From the NCBI RefSeq assembly GCF_001646655.1, contig NZ_LPZN01000065.1, forward strand, positions 38,734 to 102,733: DNA of 64,000 nt, read 5' to 3'. The notes under the pieces are model-generated. The model was not told the origin of the DNA. It was given only the letters and a program-made list of their open reading frames with translations, and did not search any database. The translations under genes were made by a program, and so were the position numbers. The DNA is from Rhodococcus gordoniae. GTDB lineage: Bacteria; Actinomycetota; Actinomycetes; Mycobacteriales; Mycobacteriaceae. Position 1 is the first letter of the stretch; each line of letters begins with the position of its first letter. Shown here in pieces: positions 56,701-64,000 of this stretch.

Positions 56701-58349
56701 AGCACCGGTGGGCGGCGATCGAGGACGCCTCCCGCCTGCGCGACGCGCTGGGTGTCCCTCTGCCGATCGGGGTGCCGACCGTCTTCGTCGAGCCGGTCTC
56801 CGATCCGCTCGGCGATCTGATCGCCCGGCACGCCCGCACCCACGGCCCGTTCACCACCGCGCAGGCCGCCGCCCGGTTCGGGCTGGGCACGGCGGTCGTC
56901 GAGTCCGTCCTCGACCGGCTCGCCGCCGAGAAGCGCGTCACTGCAGGCGAATTCCGTCCGGGCGCAACCGGATCGGAATGGTGCGACACCGAGGTGTTGC
57001 GGAGGTTGCGGCGCCGGTCGCTGGCAGCCGCCCGGCAGGACGTCGAGCCGGTCAGCACCACGACTCTGGGACGGTTCCTCCCCGACTGGCATCACCTCGG
57101 TACCGGGCCGGGCACGAGTGCGCTCTACGGCCTCGACGGTGTTCTCACCGTCGTCGAACAACTCGCCGGCGTGCCGGTGCCCGCGAGCGCCCTCGAACCG
57201 CTGATCCTTGCTCCCCGAGTGCGGGACTACACACCGACGATGCTCGACGAGCTCACCACGACCGGCGAGGTCCTGTGGTCGGGGGCCGGATCGATCTCGG
57301 GGAAGGACGGGTGGGTGGCGTTGCATCCGGCGGATCTGGCGCCGGTGAGCCTGGCACCGGTCGACGACATCGAACTCGGTCCGGTGCATCAGGCGATCCT
57401 CGACTCGCTGTCCGGCGGGGGTGCCTATTTCTTCCGGCAACTTGCCGACGCGGTCACCGCACTCCACACCACGGCGAGCGACACGACGGTCGCCGACGCG
57501 CTGTGGGAACTGGTGTGGAGCGGGCACGTCACGGGCGACACCCTCGCCCCGCTGCGTGCCCTGATCGGCGACACCTCCCGCGCCAAGCCCGCCCACCGCA
57601 CCCCGCGCCGGGCACCGCGGGCCCGGATGTACCGGGCACGGCCCACACTGCCGAGCCGTACCGGACCGCCGACGGTGAGCGGGCGCTGGTCGATGGTGCC
57701 GAACCGCGAGACCGACGCGACGGTCCGCGCGCACACCACCGCCGAACTGCTGCTCGAGCGGTACGGCGTGGTCACCCGCGGCGTCGTCGTCGGCGAGGGA
57801 GTACCCGGCGGTTTCGCGACGATGTACAAGGTGCTCAGCCGTTTCGAGGAGACGGGCCGGTGCCGCCGGGGCTATTTCGTCGACTCGCTCGGCGGGGCCC
57901 AGTTCTCGACGCCGTCGGTCGTCGACCGCCTGCGGTCGTTCTCGGATTCGATCGAGGGCCGGCACTCGGAGACCGCGGCCGTCACACTCGCGGCCTGCGA
58001 TCCGGCCAATCCGTACGGCGCGGCACTCCCGTGGCCGTCGTCGTCCGCCGACGATGACGCCCCGCGGCACCGGCCGGGCCGCAAGGCCGGTGGTCTCGTG
58101 GTACTCGCCGACGGTGCGCTCGTGCTGTTCGTCGAACGAGGGGGTCGCACCCTGCTCACCTTCGACGACGACCCGGGCCGGTTGCGCACCGCGTGCGCGT
58201 CCCTCGCCGCGACCGTCAAACGCGGAGGTGTCGACAAGATCGTCGTCGAGAAGGTCGACGGCGCCTCGATCCACGGGCACGAGTTCGCCAATTTCCTTGC
58301 CGAGGCAGGATTCTCGGCGACGCCGCGCGGTTACCGGCTGAGGTTCTGA
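53787..58349 (+). CDS. lhr: Large helicase-related protein Lhr (ATP-dependent 3'-5' helicase)
   Basis: 1520 aa superfamily 2 DNA/RNA helicase involved in DNA repair; mycobacterial Lhr (about 1513 aa) unwinds RNA:DNA hybrids moving 3' to 5'. Motif I is VVAPTGSGKTLSAFLWSL, Ia VLYVSPLKALAVDVERNL, II VIVDEVHAVAGTKRG, III GLSATVRP, V VVATSSLELGIDMGAVDLV and VI QRVGRAGHQ. The winged-helix and Lhr-specific domains occupy 500-850. The long C-terminal part (about 900-1520), the actinobacterial and enteric extension, is intact. nei starts 1 nt after the stop, as in mycobacteria. Confidence 0.96.
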   Translation: MVTDILDRFSAPTRAWFAGAFESPTPAQLGAWEAISSGAHTLVVAPTGSGKTLSAFLWSLDRLASTPADEHAAREHRTRVLYVSPLKALAVDVERNLRSPLVGITQTAKRLGLTPPDITVGVRSGDTSPADRRALARTPPDILITTPESLFLMLTSSARENLVGVETVIVDEVHAVAGTKRGAHLALSLERLDRLLRAPAQRIGLSATVRPHEEVGRFLTGSAPIRIVAPPSAKTWDLTVRVPVEDMTELGVSEPDEESLSPTPQAGSIWPHVEEQIVDLITEHRSTIVFANSRRLSERLTARLNEIHADRSGNPVDDEGAPPSQLGSPTDTSAGAEPVLARAHHGSVSKDRRALIEDDLKSGRLRCVVATSSLELGIDMGAVDLVIQVEAPPSVASGLQRVGRAGHQVGETSRGVLFPKHRTDLVHCAVTVERMVEGHIEALQVPANPLDVLAQQTVAATALEPVDVDDWFDTVRRSGSFASLSRGVYESVLDLLAGRYPSDEFAELRPRVVWDRTAGILTGRPGAQRLAVTSGGTIPDRGLFTVYMVGEKNTRVGELDEEMVYESRVGDVFALGATSWRIEEITFDRVLVSPAYGRPGRLPFWHGDSQGRPAELGAALGAFLREMGHASPEDAETRCRKGGLDDYATGNLIRLLDEQRTATGHLPTDRTLVVERFRDELGDWRLVLHSPFGLRVHAPWALAVGARLIERYGVESHPTASDDGIIVRLPDTDDAPPGSEIFVFDTDEIDDIVTEQVGGSALFASRFRECAARALLLPRRNPGKRAPLWQQRQRSAQLLDVARRYPDFPILLETVRECLQDVYDLPALRDLLGSIAQRKLRLVEVETPTASPFATSLLFSYVGEFLYEGDSPLAERRAAALSLDSTLLAELLGRVELRELLDADVITEAEHELQRLTPERRARDAEGVADLLRLLGPLTDTELRERTTDDPSAWIDDLVAQRRALRVSYAGEHRWAAIEDASRLRDALGVPLPIGVPTVFVEPVSDPLGDLIARHARTHGPFTTAQAAARFGLGTAVVESVLDRLAAEKRVTAGEFRPGATGSEWCDTEVLRRLRRRSLAAARQDVEPVSTTTLGRFLPDWHHLGTGPGTSALYGLDGVLTVVEQLAGVPVPASALEPLILAPRVRDYTPTMLDELTTTGEVLWSGAGSISGKDGWVALHPADLAPVSLAPVDDIELGPVHQAILDSLSGGGAYFFRQLADAVTALHTTASDTTVADALWELVWSGHVTGDTLAPLRALIGDTSRAKPAHRTPRRAPRARMYRARPTLPSRTGPPTVSGRWSMVPNRETDATVRAHTTAELLLERYGVVTRGVVVGEGVPGGFATMYKVLSRFEETGRCRRGYFVDSLGGAQFSTPSVVDRLRSFSDSIEGRHSETAAVTLAACDPANPYGAALPWPSSSADDDAPRHRPGRKAGGLVVLADGALVLFVERGGRTLLTFDDDPGRLRTACASLAATVKRGGVDKIVVEKVDGASIHGHEFANFLAEAGFSATPRGYRLRF

Positions 58350-58350
58350 C

Positions 58351-59151
58351 GTGCCCGAGGGAGACACCGTGTTCCGCGCCGCGCACCGCCTCCGTACGGC
58401 TCTGGAAGGACAGGTGCTCACGGAGACGGACTTCCGCGTGCCGCGTTTCGCCACCGCCGATTTCACCGGGCACACGGTCGACGAGGTCCTCTCCCGCGGT
58501 AAGCACCTGCTGATCCGGGTCGCCGACGTCTCGATCCATTCGCACCTGAAGATGGAAGGTGAATGGCACGTGTACCCGCGTGGAACTCGTTGGCGCAAGC
58601 CCGGATACAAGGCCCGCATCGTGCTCGGCACCGAGGACGTCCAGGCGGTGGGGTTCGAACTCGGCATCGTCGAGGTACTCGCCCGCGACCGGGAGGACGA
58701 CGCCGTGGGGCATCTCGGACCGGATCTCCTCGGTCCCGACTGGGACCCCGAGCGCGCAGCGGCGAATCTCGCGCGCGATCCGGACCGCCCGATCGGGGTG
58801 GCGCTGCTCGATCAGCGCATCATGGCGGGCGTCGGCAACGTGTACCGCTCCGAACTGTGCTTCCTGCGGGGCGTCGATCCGTGGACGCCGGTTGCGCGGG
58901 CCGGCGACCCGGCGGCGTGGATCGACCTCGCGCACAGGCTGCTGGTCGCCAACCGCGACCGGACCACGCGCATCACCACCGGCGACCGGCGTCCCGGTCG
59001 CACTCTGTGGGTCTACGGGCGTCGGGGGAAGCCGTGCCGTCGCTGCCGGACCCCGATCCGGTCCGGAGAGATCGGCACCGCGACCGACCCCGAACGGGTG
59101 GTCTACCGGTGCCCGCGATGTCAGCCGCGCCCGGGCGGTTCCGCCGTCTGA
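58351..59151 (+). CDS. nei: Endonuclease VIII-type DNA glycosylase (Nei)
   Basis: Removes oxidised bases and cleaves the AP site. 266 aa. After Met removal the catalytic Pro2-Glu3 begin PEGDTVFRAAHRL; the conserved Lys is in RGKHLLIRV. Helix-two-turn-helix: LDQRIMAGVGNVYRSELCF. The C-terminal zinc finger has CRRC and CPRC around YRCPRC. GTG start 1 nt after lhr, suggesting a repair unit. The last 31 bp overlap the convergent tetR. Confidence 0.95.
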   Translation: MPEGDTVFRAAHRLRTALEGQVLTETDFRVPRFATADFTGHTVDEVLSRGKHLLIRVADVSIHSHLKMEGEWHVYPRGTRWRKPGYKARIVLGTEDVQAVGFELGIVEVLARDREDDAVGHLGPDLLGPDWDPERAAANLARDPDRPIGVALLDQRIMAGVGNVYRSELCFLRGVDPWTPVARAGDPAAWIDLAHRLLVANRDRTTRITTGDRRPGRTLWVYGRRGKPCRRCRTPIRSGEIGTATDPERVVYRCPRCQPRPGGSAV

Positions 59152-59789
59152 TCGTCCTGCAGGCATCCCGCCCGACCGCTCTGTTCGACGAGCGCGACGC
59201 AGTGCCGGACGAGGGCCTCGCGCGAGACCGCGAGATCTCCTTCGAGGTACCCCATGAACAGGCTGGTGAGGGCCCCGACGACCCCCACGGCGACCATGTG
59301 GCGATGACCGTCGTCGCCGCCCGGGGGCAGCTGGTCGCGCACGAGTGCGACGAAGGTCGGTGCGAGTTCGATGCCGCGCCTGCCGATCGCGGGTTCGCGC
59401 AGCGGGGCGAGGAGGAGAACGCGTCCCTTCGCGGGATCGTCGACCATGAGTTCCATGAACGCCCGCACGGCGGCCTCGGCCCGCCCGGTGGCCTGCGCGG
59501 AGATCAGAGCATCGGTCAGTGCGTCGTGGGCGCGGTCGGCCACGTGGGCGTAGACCTCGCGGACGAAGGTGTCGCGGTCGGTGAAGCTCTCGTAGAAATA
59601 CCGTTCGGTGAGTTCGGCGGCACGGCACACGGCCCGGACGTTCGCTGCCGCGCCGTCCGGCGCTCCGAGCAGTTCGACACCCACCGCGAGGAGACGTTCC
59701 CTGCGCAGCCGACGGCGTTCGTCGATGCCGACGCCCGCCCAGCTGCGGCGCGTGGTGTCCACTCTGTTTCGTCCCGTCGTTGACTGCAT
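59121..59789 (-). CDS. TetR-family regulator
   Basis: 222 aa. An N-terminal helix-turn-helix, NVRAVCRAAELTERYFYESF, follows a basic run; the ligand domain is helical. It is divergent from the DUF2236 gene with only 25 bp between the start codons, so it very likely controls itself and that gene. Its 3' end overlaps nei by 31 bp. Ligand unknown; a similar TetR gene lies beside nei in M. tuberculosis. Confidence 0.92.
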   Translation of the reverse strand: MQSTTGRNRVDTTRRSWAGVGIDERRRLRRERLLAVGVELLGAPDGAAANVRAVCRAAELTERYFYESFTDRDTFVREVYAHVADRAHDALTDALISAQATGRAEAAVRAFMELMVDDPAKGRVLLLAPLREPAIGRRGIELAPTFVALVRDQLPPGGDDGHRHMVAVGVVGALTSLFMGYLEGDLAVSREALVRHCVALVEQSGRAGCLQDDQTAEPPGRG

Positions 59790-59827
59790 GCCCGCCGAAT
59801 CCTACTCTGACAACATGTGTGGTCAGG
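59780..59827. promoter_or_regulatory. Overlapping divergent promoters of tetR and the DUF2236 gene
   Basis: Plus strand: TTGACT (59780-59785), 17-nt spacer, TACTCT (59803-59808), then 6 nt to ATG 59815, a near-consensus leaderless promoter. Minus strand: TAGGAT (59799-59804) with a possible CCTGAC -35 (59822-59827). The -10 boxes overlap by 2 bp, so only one direction can be bound at a time. Confidence 0.65.
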
Positions 59828-60831
59828 GTTCCGCCGGGTCCGGCACCGCCGAGTCGTCGCAGGCCGCGACACCACGACCGGCGCCCCCGGAACCGCTGGG
59901 GCCCGAGTCGCTGACGTGGAGATATTTCGGCGGATGGCGGGGAATGCTCTTCGGACCCTGGGCGGGGTCGATGCAGAACATGCATCCCGGGCTCGGGGCC
60001 GGTGTCGAGGAACACTCGACGTTCTTCGACGAACGATGGGAACGCCTCTACCGGTCGCTGTACCCGATCTACGGGGTCGTCTTCGACGGTGCCCGCGCCC
60101 CGGAGACCGCGGCGAAGGTGCGCGGCTATCACAACACCGTCAAGGGAGTCGACAAGCACGGCCGCAGGTACCACGCGCTCGATCCCGGCACCTTCTATTG
60201 GGCGCACGCGACCTTCTTCTACAGTCTCGTCGTCTCCATCGAGTGGTTCGACGGACCGCTCACCGTCGAGCAGAAGCACCGGCTGTTCGACGAGCACGTG
60301 CAGTGGTACCGGCTGTACGGCATGCCGATGCACCCGGTCCCCGAGTCCTGGGAGGACTTCCTCGCGTACTGGGACCGCATGTGCCGCACCGTGCTCGAGG
60401 ACAACAAGGCAACCCGCGACGTGCTCGACCTGTCGAATCTCGGGCGCCCGCCCTTCCTGCGGTGGTTCCCCGAAGGGGTCTGGAAGCTGATCCGCCCGCC
60501 GGTGACCGCCGGTTTCCTGTGGCTCACCATCGGGTTGTACGACCCGCCGGTGCGCGAGCTGCTCGGTTACCGGTGGAGCCGGCCGGAGCAGACACTGCAC
60601 GCACTCGTCGGCCGCACGATCGGATTCGGCACGAAGCTCGTGCCGTGGCGGTACCGCTACCACCCGCGGGCCCGTGCCGGTTGGGACCGAGCATGCGGGC
60701 GGATCCCGGCCGATACCGGTCTGCTCGAGACACCCGGGCGCAACCTGCCGCCCCTCGACCGCCGCGACTCACCGGTGCACTACAGCCCGGACGTGGCGAA
60801 CCGGCACCGCCCCACCGCCGTTTCACCCTGA
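59815..60831 (+). CDS. DUF2236 (MpaB/ER-bound oxygenase-like) protein
   Basis: 338 aa. The family core includes SLTWRYFGGWRGMLFGPWAG, HPGLGAGVEEHSTFF, a His-rich stretch KVRGYHNTVKGVDKHGRRYH, ALDPGTFYWAHATFFYSL (proposed haem/metal ligand His) and YRLYGMPMHPVPESWEDF. Related proteins include latex-clearing protein Lcp and MpaB, which are haem b oxygenases, so a redox function is likely. No signal peptide. Controlled by the adjacent TetR, by position. ATG 59815 lies 6 nt after a -10 box. Confidence 0.88.
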   Translation: MCGQGSAGSGTAESSQAATPRPAPPEPLGPESLTWRYFGGWRGMLFGPWAGSMQNMHPGLGAGVEEHSTFFDERWERLYRSLYPIYGVVFDGARAPETAAKVRGYHNTVKGVDKHGRRYHALDPGTFYWAHATFFYSLVVSIEWFDGPLTVEQKHRLFDEHVQWYRLYGMPMHPVPESWEDFLAYWDRMCRTVLEDNKATRDVLDLSNLGRPPFLRWFPEGVWKLIRPPVTAGFLWLTIGLYDPPVRELLGYRWSRPEQTLHALVGRTIGFGTKLVPWRYRYHPRARAGWDRACGRIPADTGLLETPGRNLPPLDRRDSPVHYSPDVANRHRPTAVSP

Positions 60832-60885
60832 CACATCCCGCCCGACACCGAGGTCGGCGAGCCCGGTCTGTGTCACGCTATCGAG

Positions 60886-61407
60886 GTGTCCACGCCTTCG
60901 TACCTGTCGTCCGGACGGCGCCGCCCTCTGTCCCCGGAGTCGGCGGCCTCCCGCATCAGCGCCTACGTCTACGGCAACATCCTGGTGCTGGCCGCGCTCG
61001 TCCCCATCACGAGCTCACCCGAGTACATCGGGATCGCGATCGTGATCGGCACCGCGCTCTCGACGTTCATCGCCCATGTCTTCGCGGAGTCGGTCGCCCA
61101 GTCCGTTCGTTCGGGTGAACAACTCTCACGTAGCGAACGCATCGAGGAACTTCGCGACTCGGTTCCCATCCTGTCGTCGGCGGTGCTGCCCTGTCTCGTG
61201 CTCGCCACGGCCTGGATCGGCTGGCTCGAGCCCCGCACGGCACACATCCTCGCCGAGGTCGCCGTGCTGATCCGTATCGGCTCGACCGTGTTCGTCGTGC
61301 GCCGGCTGCAGAACCGCAGACCGAACCACCGGACCGTGGTGGCCGCGGTGGGAGTGGCTCTGATCGCGACGATCGTGGTCGTCGTGAAGGTCGTGCTCAC
61401 GCACTGA
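60886..61407 (+). CDS. Hypothetical four-helix membrane protein
   Basis: 173 aa with about four to five transmembrane helices (ISAYVYGNILVLAALVPI, IGIAIVIGTALSTFIAHVF, VLPCLVLATAWIGWL, TVVAAVGVALIATIVVVVKV). An acidic loop SGEQLSRSERIEELRD lies between helices 2 and 3. No family recognised with confidence. GTG start, no clear ribosome site. 54 bp after the DUF2236 gene, possibly in the same transcript. Confidence 0.75.
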   Translation: MSTPSYLSSGRRRPLSPESAASRISAYVYGNILVLAALVPITSSPEYIGIAIVIGTALSTFIAHVFAESVAQSVRSGEQLSRSERIEELRDSVPILSSAVLPCLVLATAWIGWLEPRTAHILAEVAVLIRIGSTVFVVRRLQNRRPNHRTVVAAVGVALIATIVVVVKVVLTH

Positions 61408-61446
61408 GACCCGTCGCACACCGAGACCCGTCGCGCGCCGCCTCGG

Positions 61447-63177
61447 CTACTTGATCGGCACCGGTTCGAGGATTTCCGGCCGAGCCTCGGGCGCCGCCGC
61501 TCTGAGCGCATCCGCGGACTCGTCGTCGGGACGGCTCTGCGACTCGATCTCGGCCTCGACCCGCGCCCGGTACGTCGCGACCTCCCGGTCGACGGCCGCG
61601 TCGTCCCAGCCCAGGACCGGAGCAACCAGTCGGGCCGTCTGCTCCGCACAGTGCAGCCCGCGGTGCGGGTACTCGATCGAGATCCGGGTCCGGCGCGCCA
61701 GGAGGTCCTCGAGGTGCAGGGCTCCTTCGGCCGCCGCGCCGTAGACCATCTCGACCTGCAGGTACTGGGGGGCATCGGTCAGCGGTTCGAGCAGTTCGGG
61801 CCGGCCCTTCGCGAGGCTCAGCACGTCCTCGACGAGGGAGCCGTAGCGGTCGAGCAGATGCTTGACGCGATAGGGATGCAGACCGTACTGCTCGGCGAGA
61901 TGCATGGTCTGGTTGACCAGCGCGAAATACCCGTCGGCCCCGACGAGGGGCACCTTCTCGGTGATCGACGACGCGATCCGGGCCGGGATGTCCTCGGCCG
62001 CGAGATCGACGGCGTCCTCGGCCATGACCCGGTAGGTCGTGTACTTGCCGCCGGCGATGGCCACGAGTCCCGGCGCCACCCGCGCGACAGCATGCTCGCG
62101 CGAGAGCTTCGACGTCTCGTCGCTCTCCCCCGCCAGCAACGGCCGCAGACCGGCGTAGACACCGTCGATGTCGTCGTGGGTGAGCGGGACGACGAGCACG
62201 CGGTTGACGTGGTCGAGGATGTAGTCGATGTCGGCCTTCGTCGCGGCCGGGTGCGCCAGGTCGAGATTCCAGTCGGTGTCGGTGGTGCCGATGATCCAGT
62301 GGTTGCCCCACGGGATGACGAACAGCACCGACTTCTCGGTCCGCAGGATGATCGCGGAGTCGCTCACGATCCGGTCGCGGGGAACGACGATGTGCACGCC
62401 CTTCGAGGCGCGGACCCGGAACCGGCCGCGCTGCCGCGACAACGACTGGATCTCGTCGGTCCACACACCGGTCGCGTTGATCACGGCGTGCGCCCGCACC
62501 TCGGTGACCGACCCGTCCTCACTGTCGCGCACACGCACACCCGAGACGCGATCCGCCTCGCGCAGGAAACCGACGACCTGTGTGGACGTGCGCACCACCG
62601 CACCGTAGTGCGCGGCCGTCCGGGCGACCGTCATCGTGTGCCGGGCGTCGTCGACGACCGTGTCGTAGTAGCGGATTCCGCCGACGAGCGAATTCCGCTT
62701 GAGACCGGGAACCATCCGCAGGGCACCCGAACGGGTCAGGTGTTTCTGCGGCGGAACGGACTTCGCGCCGCCCATCCGGTCGTAGAGGAAGATCCCCGCC
62801 GCCACGTACGGCCGCTCCCACACCCGATGGGTGAGCGGGAACAGGAACTCGAGCGGCTTGACCAGGTGCGGGGCGAGCGTGGTCAGGGCAAGTTCGCGTT
62901 CGCGCAAGGCTTCCCGCACCAGGCCGAATTCGAGTTGTTCGAGATAGCGCAGACCACCGTGGAACATCTTCGACGACCTGCTCGACGTGCCCGACGCGAA
63001 GTCCCGGGCCTCGACGAGCGCGACCCGCAGACCACGGGTCGCGGCGTCGAGAGCTGCTCCCGCCCCGACGACACCTCCGCCGATGACGACGACGTCGAAC
63101 TGTTCGGTGGCGAGCCGACGCCAGGCGTCGGCGCGTTGCCGAGGTCCGAGGAGTTGCACACCCGATTGGTTGGTCAC
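61447..63177 (-). CDS. glpD: Aerobic glycerol-3-phosphate dehydrogenase
   Basis: FAD enzyme of the inner membrane surface that oxidises glycerol-3-phosphate to dihydroxyacetone phosphate, passing electrons to quinone. 576 aa from GTG 63177 with GGGAG 8 nt upstream. FAD motif: FDVVVIGGGVVGAGAALDAATRG; family motifs: DFASGTSSRSSKMFHGGLRYL as two blocks, GIRYYDTVVDDARHTM, FVIPWGNHWIIGTTDTDW and AGGKYTTYRVMAEDAVD. C-terminal DAO_C domain present. Divergent from glpK, whose product it consumes. Confidence 0.96.
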   Translation of the reverse strand: MTNQSGVQLLGPRQRADAWRRLATEQFDVVVIGGGVVGAGAALDAATRGLRVALVEARDFASGTSSRSSKMFHGGLRYLEQLEFGLVREALRERELALTTLAPHLVKPLEFLFPLTHRVWERPYVAAGIFLYDRMGGAKSVPPQKHLTRSGALRMVPGLKRNSLVGGIRYYDTVVDDARHTMTVARTAAHYGAVVRTSTQVVGFLREADRVSGVRVRDSEDGSVTEVRAHAVINATGVWTDEIQSLSRQRGRFRVRASKGVHIVVPRDRIVSDSAIILRTEKSVLFVIPWGNHWIIGTTDTDWNLDLAHPAATKADIDYILDHVNRVLVVPLTHDDIDGVYAGLRPLLAGESDETSKLSREHAVARVAPGLVAIAGGKYTTYRVMAEDAVDLAAEDIPARIASSITEKVPLVGADGYFALVNQTMHLAEQYGLHPYRVKHLLDRYGSLVEDVLSLAKGRPELLEPLTDAPQYLQVEMVYGAAAEGALHLEDLLARRTRISIEYPHRGLHCAEQTARLVAPVLGWDDAAVDREVATYRARVEAEIESQSRPDDESADALRAAAPEARPEILEPVPIK

Positions 63178-63293
63178 CGCACCCGCTCCCGTGAGTCGCC
63201 GACGTATCCCGATCAAGGCTAGTAGCTTGAGCGACGCAGCGCGCAGCGGAAGCGTTGCCGACCCGAGCCGTCCCCTTCACCCGAGGACCACCT

Positions 63294-64000
63294 GTGAACC
63301 AGTTCATCGCGGCGATCGACCAGGGCACCACGTCCAGCCGGTGCATCATCTTCGACCACGACGGGCGCATCGTGTCGATCGCGCAGAAGGAACACCGCCA
63401 GTTCTTCCCGCGGTCGGGATGGGTCGAACACGATCCGGAAGAACTGTGGCTCAACACCCGTGAGGTGGGAGCCGCGGCGCTTGCCAAAGCGGATCTGCGA
63501 CGCAGAGACATCGCGGCGATCGGTCTGACGAACCAGCGCGAGACCACTGTGGTGTGGGATCGCACCACCGGAAAACCGGTGTACAACGCGATCGTCTGGC
63601 AGGACACCCGCACCGACACGCTCGTCGAGGAACTCGCCGGCGACGCCGGGCCCGATCGCTACCGCGAGATCACCGGCCTGCCGCTGTCGACTTATTTCGC
63701 CGGGCCGAAGGTGCGGTGGATCCTCGACAACGTCGACGGTGCCCGCGAACGCGCCGAGGCCGGCGATCTCGCGTTCGGCACCGTCGACAGCTGGATCCTG
63801 TGGAATCTCACCGGCGGTGTCGGCGAGGAGGACCAGCCGCCGGGCCTGCACATCACCGATGTGACCAATGCCTCCCGGACACTGCTGATGAATCTCGAGA
63901 CCCAGCAGTGGGATCCGGCGATCTGTGCCGAACTCGGCATCCCGGAGTCGATGCTGCCGGAGATCCGCAGTTCGTCGGAGGTGTACGGGCGCGCCCGCGA
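63294..64000 (+). CDS. glpK: Glycerol kinase (3' end outside window)
   Basis: Phosphorylates glycerol to glycerol-3-phosphate, the GlpD substrate. 235 codons are visible and the frame is open at the window edge. The FGGY N-terminal domain is clear: [93 protein letters not shown] and [21 protein letters not shown] lies 6 nt before the GTG. The 116-bp gap to glpD should hold the shared control region; no clear operator was found. No glpF lies between them. Confidence 0.96.
   Translation, partial: MNQFIAAIDQGTTSSRCIIFDHDGRIVSIAQKEHRQFFPRSGWVEHDPEELWLNTREVGAAALAKADLRRRDIAAIGLTNQRETTVVWDRTTGKPVYNAIVWQDTRTDTLVEELAGDAGPDRYREITGLPLSTYFAGPKVRWILDNVDGARERAEAGDLAFGTVDSWILWNLTGGVGEEDQPPGLHITDVTNASRTLLMNLETQQWDPAICAELGIPESMLPEIRSSSEVYGRAR

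Noticed and set aside
53759..56701. 980-codon plus-strand frame overlapping lhr in another frame
   Set aside because: Arg/Pro/Ala-rich translation without motifs; lhr in the adjacent frame shows all helicase motifs.
61406..61434. Two copies of GAGACCCGTCGC between convergent genes, considered as a repeat or attachment site
   Set aside because: Only two 12-bp units in a 40-bp gap, no integrase or tRNA nearby; probably a local slippage duplication.

Overview
The window is high-GC actinobacterial DNA with dense gene packing, frequent GTG starts and many ATGA/GTGA gene overlaps. Gene content and order point to a mycolic-acid-producing member of the Mycobacteriales, most likely Rhodococcus or a close relative. 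From family knowledge, the order runs parallel to the lpqB-to-glpD2 segment of the Mycobacterium tuberculosis chromosome: mtrAB-lpqB, tmk, ahcY, alkB-rubAB, manA, pmmA, whiB2, fbiAB, manC-wbbL-rmlD, purEK, birA-accD5-accE-maf-sseA, accA3, lat-lrpA-pcd, lhr-nei and glpD. An alkB-rubA-rubB-tetR alkane cluster and no insertion sequences favour Rhodococcus. The species assignment is inference.

Layout. 1-8083 (minus): lpqB (cut by the window edge), mtrB, mtrA, tmk, ahcY, then tetR-rubB-rubA-alkB for alkane hydroxylation. 8292-12603 (minus): manA, a TobH/SIS-type protein, phosphomannomutase and a DUF3499 gene, the mannose supply for mannolipids and glycans. 12691-16823: a zincin-fold protein with a degenerate motif, whiB2 (minus), then fbiA-fbiB-NUDIX for coenzyme F420. 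16868-20577 (minus): SGNH hydrolase, manC, wbbL, rmlD (GDP-mannose and the rhamnosyl linker of arabinogalactan). 20690-23140 (plus): an LCP-family ligase and a TIGR03089 protein. 23118-30569 (minus): a small HEAIH protein, an FtsX-type ABC transporter, a NarL-type two-component system, purE and purK. 30704-34801: GtrA (plus), a second two-component system, a PH-domain membrane protein and birA (minus). 34917-42881: accD5, a leader ORF, accE5, maf, a group III truncated haemoglobin (minus), sseA, sufE, a PapA-like acyltransferase and accA3. Together the acc genes form an acyl-CoA carboxylase feeding lipid synthesis, with birA, its biotinylating enzyme, divergent beside it. 43017-44302: two DUF1707 paralogues and a VanZ-like protein. 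44400-47056: a four-gene module with WXG/EspC-like proteins, a glycine-zipper protein and a membrane protein, the best candidate here for an undescribed type VII secretion effector system. 47060-51317: tyrosine phosphatase, then lat, lrpA and pcd for lysine degradation. 51432-60831: Rho_N protein, FAD oxidase, hypothetical, lhr, nei, tetR and a DUF2236 oxygenase-like gene. 60886-64000: membrane protein, glpD and the start of glpK.

No tRNA, rRNA, CRISPR array, prophage or transposase was recognised. No gene-free stretch exceeds 300 bases; the longest are 13657-13909 and 8084-8291, and both are described. A repeated design is a TANNNT box 6-8 nt before an ATG/GTG with no Shine-Dalgarno, indicating many leaderless transcripts. 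Strong perfect hairpins mark several operon ends.
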